A stretch of 64,000 nucleotides of DNA from Nocardioides sp. URHA0032 (GTDB lineage: Bacteria; Actinomycetota; Actinomycetes; Propionibacteriales; Nocardioidaceae), in assembly GCF_000620645.1 (NCBI RefSeq), contig NZ_JIAV01000019.1:276933-340932 (forward strand), read 5' to 3'. The position numbers and the translations under genes were made by a program. The notes under the pieces are model-generated. The model was not told the origin of the DNA. It did no database searches and was given only the letters and a program-made list of their open reading frames with translations. Shown piece by piece: positions 59,701 to 64,000 of the stretch; positions within the stretch are counted from its first letter, which is position 1; every line of letters begins with the position of its first letter.

Positions 59701-61021
59701 CCTCGCGGACGAGGAGGTCGACCAGGCCCGGCTCGATCAGCAGCCCCGCCTGACGGGCCGGGGTCTCCACCGCGCTGCGCAGGCCCTCCTCGTCCAGCCC
59801 GCCGACCAGGTACATGCCGCGTTCGACGAGCCGGCTGAAGCCCGGGTGGGTGGCGAGGTCGGCCAGGTGGTCGGCGCGCAGGGCGACGACCACGGTCCGG
59901 CTCGCGGCCTCAGCGGTCAGCGTGCGGAGGAACTCCCGCTGCTCCTCGGGGGTCTTGCACAGCGAGAACAGCTCCTCGCACTGGTCGACGAGCAGGGCCG
60001 CCCCGCGTGGGGCGTGCGCGAGCGCGGTCAGCGACTCCATCGGGTGGGCGCCGGGCGTGATCGTCTCGCTGGGTTGCCCGCTACGTCGCAGGGCCGCCGC
60101 GACTCCGGCCCGCAGCAGCGAGGACTTGCCCGAGCCCGAGGGACCCACCATGGCGAGCACCGGGGTCCGGGCCAGGATCTCCAGGCAGGCGGCGACGTCG
60201 GCGTCCCGCCCGAAGAACCAGTCGGCGTCCTCGACGCCGTACGGCCGCAGGCCCAGCCACGGGCAGCTCGCCGACGGGGCGGGCGCATCGGCGACCAGCA
60301 ACGAGGAGTCCTGCCGCAGGATCGAGGTCTCGAGCGCGACCACGTCGGGGCCAGGGTCGATGCCCAGATGCTGGGTCAGGACCCCTTTGAGCTGGTGGAT
60401 CGTGCGCAGCGCCTCGCCTTGCTGCCCGGACTGGTACTGGGCGCGGGCCAGCAACACCCAGCGATGCTCACGCAGCGGCGCGGCGCGGACCAGAACGTGC
60501 GCATCGGAGAGGACCTCGCGGTACCGCCCGGCCCGCAGCAGAGCGTCGACCCGGAGCTCCTCGGCCTCCAGGCGCAGCTCGGACAGCCGGGTGCCGGCCG
60601 CAACCGCCGGCTCCCAGCTCTCCAGGTCGGCGAAGGCCTCCCCGTGCCACAGGGCCAGCGCGTCGGTCAGCAGGTACGCCGCCCGGTCGGCCTCCCCGAG
60701 GGTGAGCAGCTCCCGGGCCCGGCCGACCTGGTCCTCGAACCGCAGCGAGTCCACCTCCTCGGTGGACAGGTGCAACACGTAGCCGTGCGGTGACGTCTGG
60801 ACCGCGTCCCGCCCCAGCACCTTGCGGATCCGGACCACGCAACCCTGCAGGATCTTGCCGGCCGACGCCGGAGGGCGCTCCCCCCAAAGCGCGTCGAAGA
60901 GCTGGTCGGCGCTCACCGGGTGTCCGGGATTGGTCGCCAGCGATGCAAGAACCACGCGGTCCCGCCGACCCAGCGTTCCCGAGCCATCCACCGTCAGCGG
61001 GCCGAGCACCGTGATGCCCAT
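56783..61021 (-). CDS. SARP-STAND-WD40 regulator (AfsR-like with propeller)
   Basis: A 1412-residue protein. Residues 1-90 are a SARP winged helix (LGRRDRVVLASLATNPGHPVSADQLFDALWGERPP...VVRIRKVLG), 91-240 a BTAD domain. Residues about 255-620 are a STAND ATPase of the nSTAND1 type: PYGVEDADWFFGRDADV, Walker A GPSGSGKS at 293-300, LLVDQCEELFSL. One membrane helix lies at about 656-678 (VLGGAAALLVIALVAGMLAVV), followed by 730 residues of WD40-like propeller (LAVSPDGRWIASSDEQ, LRFSPDGSLLGSHSRDGEIIIWNTATGRPLERWD). The start ATG 61021 is 10 bases after GGGAGGAC. It is divergent from a small secreted protein, with octamer repeats between. Confidence 0.9.
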   Translation of the reverse strand: MGITVLGPLTVDGSGTLGRRDRVVLASLATNPGHPVSADQLFDALWGERPPASAGKILQGCVVRIRKVLGRDAVQTSPHGYVLHLSTEEVDSLRFEDQVGRARELLTLGEADRAAYLLTDALALWHGEAFADLESWEPAVAAGTRLSELRLEAEELRVDALLRAGRYREVLSDAHVLVRAAPLREHRWVLLARAQYQSGQQGEALRTIHQLKGVLTQHLGIDPGPDVVALETSILRQDSSLLVADAPAPSASCPWLGLRPYGVEDADWFFGRDADVAACLEILARTPVLAMVGPSGSGKSSLLRAGVAAALRRSGQPSETITPGAHPMESLTALAHAPRGAALLVDQCEELFSLCKTPEEQREFLRTLTAEAASRTVVVALRADHLADLATHPGFSRLVERGMYLVGGLDEEGLRSAVETPARQAGLLIEPGLVDLLVREVRNDPGALPLMSHALLETWKRREGSTLTVAGYRASGGINGAVAQSAEGLYSRVTVEQRHLLRDLVLRLVSPGPEGEPVRTRVPRRLVGTDAEHEQLIEMLVTARLVTSDDGALEITHEALTRAWPRLRGWLDDDIEGQRIRHHLSAAADAWKALGRPDSELYRGIRLSRALDWSAQEGTALTEAEEQFLEASSHHAEAEQHSIIERARTQARMIRRLRLVLGGAAALLVIALVAGMLAVVQSERANENAAHAEQAALSADARRIGTRSQVVDDISLSLLLAAAGARLDHSPETLANLVAALDKRPNLVRSEPPAGGFLESLAVSPDGRWIASSDEQNQMHLYDASTSRLLRSYDAHRPTGTSGSLLSAFSPDSTQLAVVLEDQRSREPVRLLDPNNMQPTRKLGILGHEPLWDSYAPPSFSGDGRYLAATVKRQPRGTTEAGSYPGYAVVWDLHSPPAPPIRVPIGTDDQGVVLSRDGHTLYTSWPLTAWDVATGKAIWRRAHVWSYLVLEASPDGTLLAVGATGQSFTGKKALLVSAATGATVHTLRGHRDWVRDLRFSPDGSLLGSHSRDGEIIIWNTATGRPLERWDTPDQWGVGFSPDGDVVYEGGGDSMLRTRDLSMEDTYLQRTTHLRDADVFAQADFSPDGQQMAYRWLDETGAGWIRFVDTATGERSAPTRLPVAEDSAARSSWHPDGANYVTYSCTDGPCSEGIVTLLDSATGELIRHRPLAGGPVLGLAYVDGGRDLLMATPERTFVLDAETLRPRGGAHEGPAQRVIPIGDGSTAMVQEVSADLTSLHWRVIDVRTGEVLSEGDLGMRPIASAASPDGSTVAVAGGTGDLTTIDVSTGDERRSTSLDAEMLWLDYSADGELLVSGADDGGVSLWDATTLDLLGTVHSPRLEDPVPASAQFIGDSHDVAIASYDGAVYRWETDPDRALDYACQMAGRNLTDREWEDFLPAQPYRSVCPDQDG

Positions 61022-61062
61022 CCACTCACAGTCCTCCCGGGCACAGGCGCAGTCAACGGGGC

Positions 61063-61103
61063 CGATACCGAGGCGATACCGCTCCCGCACCACCGCGATA
61101 CCG
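61063..61103. promoter_or_regulatory. SARP-type direct octamer repeats, 11-bp grid
   Basis: CGATACCG occurs exactly at 61063-61070, 61074-61081 and 61096-61103. Starts are spaced 11 and 22 bases, so all lie on the same face of the DNA. They lie in the 145-base region between the SARP-STAND-WD40 gene and the divergent secreted protein gene; this is the arrangement typical of SARP operators. Confidence 0.7.
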
Positions 61104-61166
61104 CCCGATGTCACAACAGAGACCCAAACCGGGGACACCAGCCCCGACCACCCGAGGAGACACATC

Positions 61167-61403
61167 ATGAACACCACCAACGCCCGCCTCGCCGCGGCCA
61201 CCGCCACTGCCGCCACCGCGGCCGTGGTGGCCCTTGGACCCGTGAGTGCGTCGCCTGCCAACGCCAACCGCCCTGCCCCGAGCGAGGGTTGTTCGACCAC
61301 CCCGAGAGCCAGCACCGCGTCCATGGACATCGACCAGATCGTCACCATGCTGAAAGTGCAGAGGGCGCAGTACCTGATCGACCACCCGCGCCTGCTGCGC
61401 TGA
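61167..61403 (+). CDS. Small secreted protein divergent from the SARP-STAND-WD40 gene
   Basis: A 78-residue protein. A signal peptide is clear (NTTNARLAAATATAATAAVVALGPVSASPANA; cleavage at about 33). The mature part is about 45 residues: a polar start with one Cys (PSEGCSTT) and a C-terminal helix (DIDQIVTMLKVQRAQYLIDHPRLLR). No family is recognised. GAGGAGACA precedes the ATG. The octamer repeats at 61063-61103 place it under the presumed control of the SARP gene. Confidence 0.65.
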   Translation: MNTTNARLAAATATAATAAVVALGPVSASPANANRPAPSEGCSTTPRASTASMDIDQIVTMLKVQRAQYLIDHPRLLR

Positions 61404-61497
61404 ACGGCCCGGACACAGCGAGACCGGCGCCGGGCCAGCCCGAGCTCGACGCCGAGCACGTCGCGCTGGTCCGGCAGGGTGGTACCAGCATCCCTCG

Positions 61498-61803
61498 ATG
61501 GCTGACACACAGCGCTATCGGGATGGCGAGAGATGGACGGATCACATCGCTCCAGGCGTGCCCGCTTCCCATCAGCCGGTGCTGGCCAGGCACCAGCCCG
61601 ACGACCACAGCGGGCTGGTGACGGCAGGGATCCTTACGGCGATATTTCTGCCTCTGATCGGCTTCATCATCGGCATCGTCTTGGTCGCCAAGAACAAGGT
61701 CGGGATCGGAATCGGCTGCATGATCTTGGCGATCTTGGCGTTTGCCTTCTGGTACAACGTGCTCGCACCCGACCCCGCGCCGACCTACTACTACGGCAAC
61801 TGA
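61498..61803 (+). CDS. Small membrane protein with DUF2510-like start
   Basis: A 101-residue protein. The N-terminal part QRYRDGERWTDHI resembles the W-x-DG-x-RW core of the DUF2510 domain. Two membrane helices follow (LVTAGILTAIFLPLIGFIIGIVLV and GIGIGCMILAILAFAFWYNVL), then a Tyr-rich end PTYYYGN. Function unknown. ATG 61498 has no strong ribosome site; a later start is less likely as the DUF2510-like part would be lost. Confidence 0.65.
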   Translation: MADTQRYRDGERWTDHIAPGVPASHQPVLARHQPDDHSGLVTAGILTAIFLPLIGFIIGIVLVAKNKVGIGIGCMILAILAFAFWYNVLAPDPAPTYYYGN

Positions 61804-61822
61804 AGTCCGCGGACCTGGGAAG

Positions 61823-62059
61823 TTACGCGGATACGCTTCCACGAGCGGTGTCTGCGAGCTCGGCGGTCACGACCATCGGGTCGGTTCCCGGTTCCAGATG
61901 GATCCGTTCGGCTCCGACGGCGGCAAGCACGTTCTCGATCGAAGTCAGCAGCTGGCGAGGAAGTGGCGGGTACTGCCGTCGGCGGGCAGTCGTTGTCGAC
62001 GAGGCCACCGGCACGGAACCGGAAGGCACCGGCGGCGGCTGTTGCGCGCGCACGGTCAT
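61823..62059 (-). CDS. Possible short protein, antisense-facing, uncertain
   Basis: A frame of 78 residues from ATG 62059: a Pro-rich start and a helical tail (LPRQLLTSIENVLAAVGAERIHLEPGTDPMVVTAELADTARGSVSA) with actinobacterial codon use. No family or ribosome site is seen. It could be a real small gene or a remnant of a longer one. The rest of 61804-62138 holds nothing else. Confidence 0.35.
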   Translation of the reverse strand: MTVRAQQPPPVPSGSVPVASSTTTARRRQYPPLPRQLLTSIENVLAAVGAERIHLEPGTDPMVVTAELADTARGSVSA

Positions 62060-62138
62060 CGGGTTCCTTCGGGCGAAGTGATGGGTCGACATGCGCCCCG
62101 ACCGGGAGGACCATCGGGTCAAGACGATGGAGGGTGTC

Positions 62139-62315
62139 ATGTTCTGGGTCATCGCTCTGGTTTGTGCGGCGGTTCTGTGTCTGGGCGCCTACTTGTACGA
62201 CCGGCGGAACCGTCGACGGGGTAAAGCGCCTGGAACAGGTGAACCGACCTATCCGGACGACGACCTCGGCCGCCGCTCGCCGTGGCAGGACTTCGGGGGT
62301 GGCGGGGGCTCGTAG
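62139..62315 (+). CDS. 58-residue single-pass membrane protein
   Basis: A small protein: FWVIALVCAAVLCLGAYLYD membrane helix at 2-21, then a basic cytoplasmic stretch RRNRRRGKAPG and a hydrophilic tail (GEPTYPDDDLGRRSPWQDFGGGGG). No family is recognised. GGAGGG lies six to eleven bases before ATG 62139, which decides the start; ATG 62127 is another in-frame candidate. It lies alone. Confidence 0.6.
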   Translation: MFWVIALVCAAVLCLGAYLYDRRNRRRGKAPGTGEPTYPDDDLGRRSPWQDFGGGGGS

Positions 62316-62480
62316 ACCGCGCGCCCAAGCCTCTGCGCTTTCCCGGCCTAGTGCGCACATCGCGGCGTGAGCGTGCGTTTCGTACTTGGCCGTCTGTCGG
62401 TCAGGACCATTCGCGGCCGTAGAAAGGGGCCACTTCGGGGCGTACGGTCGCCTTGGCACGGCACACCTAAGGGGAATCGG
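62316..62480. other. 165-base upstream region of the TolB-like gene
   Basis: No gene. A promoter is expected here; no convincing box was seen. Confidence 0.3.
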
Positions 62481-63485
62481 ATGAAACGATCCATCGCCAT
62501 ACTGGCAGCGGTCGTGACCGCATCGAGCGTGCTCCTTGCCGCCGCACCGGCCCACGCTACGGCCCACGGGAAGAACGGACGGATCGCGTTCCGGCGGTAC
62601 GCCAACGCCGACCAGACGCGGGGCGACATCTTCACGAGCACGGCTCACGGCACCCGCGAACGGCAGGTGACCCACACGAAGCGGACACGGCTGGCCACCG
62701 AGCCGGACTGGTCGCCGAACGGTCGTTGGATTGAGTATCAGGTGGCCCGGCACGGGGACATCGACCACTCCCGTCTGTACAAGATTCATCCCAACGGCAG
62801 GCATCGGACATTCATCAGTGCCTCCTGCCAGGCGCCTTGCCTGTCGGATGGCTTCGCCCAGTGGTCGCCGCACGGCAGAAGGATCGCGTTCCAGCGCCAG
62901 TTCGGACCTGTCAGCGACCCGACGTTCTTGTTCGCCCTGTTCGTGATGCGGGCCAACGGGACCCATGCCCGGCAGATCACGCATCGCGGCGCCGACCCAC
63001 TGGTCGACCATCGTTTCCAGGACCACGCGCCCACGTGGTCCCCCACTGCCAAGCGCCTTGCCTTCGAGCGTACGGACGGCAAGACCGACCTCCGCGCCAT
63101 CTGCACGGTTCGACTGGACGGCACTCACCGCAAGCGGATGACTCGCTGGAAGTTGGATGCATCGCAGCCCGACTGGTCGCCTAACGGTCGGTGGATCATG
63201 TTCCGGTCGAAGGAGGGCTCAGACGACTCGGGGAACGTGTGGTTGGTGCACCCCAACGGGACCAACCTTCACCGCGTGACGCACACGGCTCCCGGAACCG
63301 GCAAGTGGGCCTCGGGCTCGTTCTCGCCCAGCGGCCGATCGATTGTCGCCGGGAAGTCCCCCGGGGTAGGCAACGCCGGCAACGCCGATGTCTATGTCAT
63401 GAGGCTGAACGGCAGCCACTTGCGGAACATCACGACCTCCGCCGCCTGGGAGAGCGCCCCCGATTGGGGACCCCGGCGGCGATAG
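62481..63485 (+). CDS. Secreted TolB-like beta-propeller (PD40/WD40-like) protein
   Basis: A 334-residue protein with a signal peptide (MKRSIAILAAVVTASSVLLAAAPAHA). The body repeats the TolB blade motif: PDWSPNGRWIEYQ, AQWSPHGRRIAFQR, PTWSPTAKRLAFER, PDWSPNGRWIMFRS and SFSPSGRSIVAGK. TolB-type propellers in actinobacteria are secreted or wall-bound and often bind peptides or proteins. GGGGAATC precedes the ATG. No operon partner. The last strand WESAPDWGPRRR ends at the stop, so the propeller is probably closed by five to six blades. Confidence 0.87.
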   Translation: MKRSIAILAAVVTASSVLLAAAPAHATAHGKNGRIAFRRYANADQTRGDIFTSTAHGTRERQVTHTKRTRLATEPDWSPNGRWIEYQVARHGDIDHSRLYKIHPNGRHRTFISASCQAPCLSDGFAQWSPHGRRIAFQRQFGPVSDPTFLFALFVMRANGTHARQITHRGADPLVDHRFQDHAPTWSPTAKRLAFERTDGKTDLRAICTVRLDGTHRKRMTRWKLDASQPDWSPNGRWIMFRSKEGSDDSGNVWLVHPNGTNLHRVTHTAPGTGKWASGSFSPSGRSIVAGKSPGVGNAGNADVYVMRLNGSHLRNITTSAAWESAPDWGPRRR

Positions 63486-63741
63486 GAGCCGCCACCTGAA
63501 CGAGCGGAGTGTCGCTGGCACCGGCCGCGCCTGATGAAGCGCAGCGGTGCGACGGGCATCGAGATGAGCGCGCCGTCATGACGAGAGATCCGAGGGAGTC
63601 CGCTCGCACTTCTGGGACTGAACGTCCTTGTCATCGGCATGCGCGCGCGGATCGCGGCAGGTCCGGGCGACCGTAGCCGCCCTCAACGCAGGGGCGCTCT
63701 CAATGAGTCATCGCAACACTTCCTGATTGAAGGAGGTCGCG
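63486..63741. other. 256-base gene-free region, probably holding the left end of the IS
   Basis: No gene was seen. An insertion-sequence end is expected shortly before the transposase at 63742, perhaps near TCATCGCAACACTTC (about 63707-63721), but the right end lies outside the window so the terminal repeat cannot be verified. Confidence 0.35.
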
Positions 63742-64000
63742 ATGGCGCGTCAGAGCTATCAGCGGTTGTCGCCTGCAGACATCGACGAGATCTGGAGGCG
63801 GTTGCGGTCCGGGCACTCGGTCAAGCCGACTGCTCGGGCTCTGGGTCTGCCGACCAGCACGGTGCGGACCTACCTGATTCGGTGCGGTGGGATCAGACCT
63901 GATCCACGACATCGAGCAGTCGGTCGATTGAGCCTCGAAGAGCGCGAAGAGATCTCGCGTGGTCTGGCCGCCGGGTTGTCGCTTCGGGCGATCGCGGCAG
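63742..64000 (+). mobile_element. IS30-family transposase, N-terminal part
   Basis: The frame from ATG 63742 runs to the right edge (86 codons). The protein has a first helix-turn-helix (YQRLSPADIDEIWRRLRSGH, KPTARALGLPTSTVRTYL) and then the IS30 signature, GRLSLEEREEISRGLAAGLSLRAIAA. A strong ribosome site, AAGGAGG, precedes the ATG. The catalytic DDE domain is outside the window. Codon use is less GC-biased than in the neighbours (TTG, CGT, CAG used more), as expected for a transferred element. Confidence 0.85.

Overview
The window is chromosomal DNA of a high-GC actinobacterium. Third codon positions are almost all G or C, GTG starts are common, and many families are typical of Actinobacteria: a mycothiol-dependent-nitroreductase-like DsbA protein, trHbO globin, SARP/BTAD regulators, DUF222-HNH proteins, DUF5130, DUF6325 and DUF7144. 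The mix fits Nocardioides or another Nocardioidaceae; the genus is an inference. No rRNA, tRNA or CRISPR array was seen. About 65 protein genes are supported.

Left part (1-31 kb), mostly housekeeping: a CoA-binding protein end, arfB, a methyltransferase, metG, a DinB-like protein, the nitroreductase-like protein, chrA, pepN, DUF5130, mscS, osmC and glbO. A sigma-factor operon follows (11.5-13.4 kb): a secreted His/Asp-rich protein, a membrane anti-sigma candidate and an ECF-type sigma factor. Then come a tandem hotdog thioesterase, a TetR regulator diverging from a 58-residue membrane protein, a thiolase, a MarR regulator, ettA, a second sigma/membrane-protein pair, ssb, a prsW-dynamin-dynamin operon, pepP, a lipoprotein phosphoesterase, a 14-TM exporter and a DUF222-HNH protein.

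Middle part (31-41 kb), which looks like a stress regulon: a P-type cation ATPase operon with CYTH-like and DUF1269 proteins, two oppositely oriented DUF6325-SHOCT gene pairs around a MalT-like LuxR regulator, a PLDc_N-SHOCT membrane protein and a DUF7144 membrane protein. A near-palindromic box, CACCCCCGRCGGGGTR, lies upstream of three of these transcription units. From 40.7 to 47.1 kb there is a chain of translationally coupled genes for amino-acid and peptide use: permease, small membrane protein, M20 dipeptidase, lipoprotein, then an exporter and an M24 peptidase. A FabH-type synthase follows.

Right part (48.5-64 kb), accessory: a lipoprotein, a ScyD-type propeller, and a 1158-residue predicted membrane-spanning regulator joining a SARP/BTAD DNA-binding half to an outer beta-propeller and an oligopeptide-binding-protein domain. 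Next are a small membrane protein with a NarL-type two-component system, a 1412-residue SARP-STAND-WD40 regulator diverging from a small secreted protein, several small membrane proteins, a secreted TolB-like propeller and the start of an IS30-family transposase. Both large SARP genes have direct repeats on an 11-bp grid upstream, the usual spacing of SARP operators. The strongest candidates for undescribed biology are the SARP-propeller-SBP receptor with its operator, the SARP-STAND-WD40/secreted-protein pair, and the sigma operon whose secreted and anti-sigma proteins share a His-rich motif and which is flanked by two matching promoter-like boxes.
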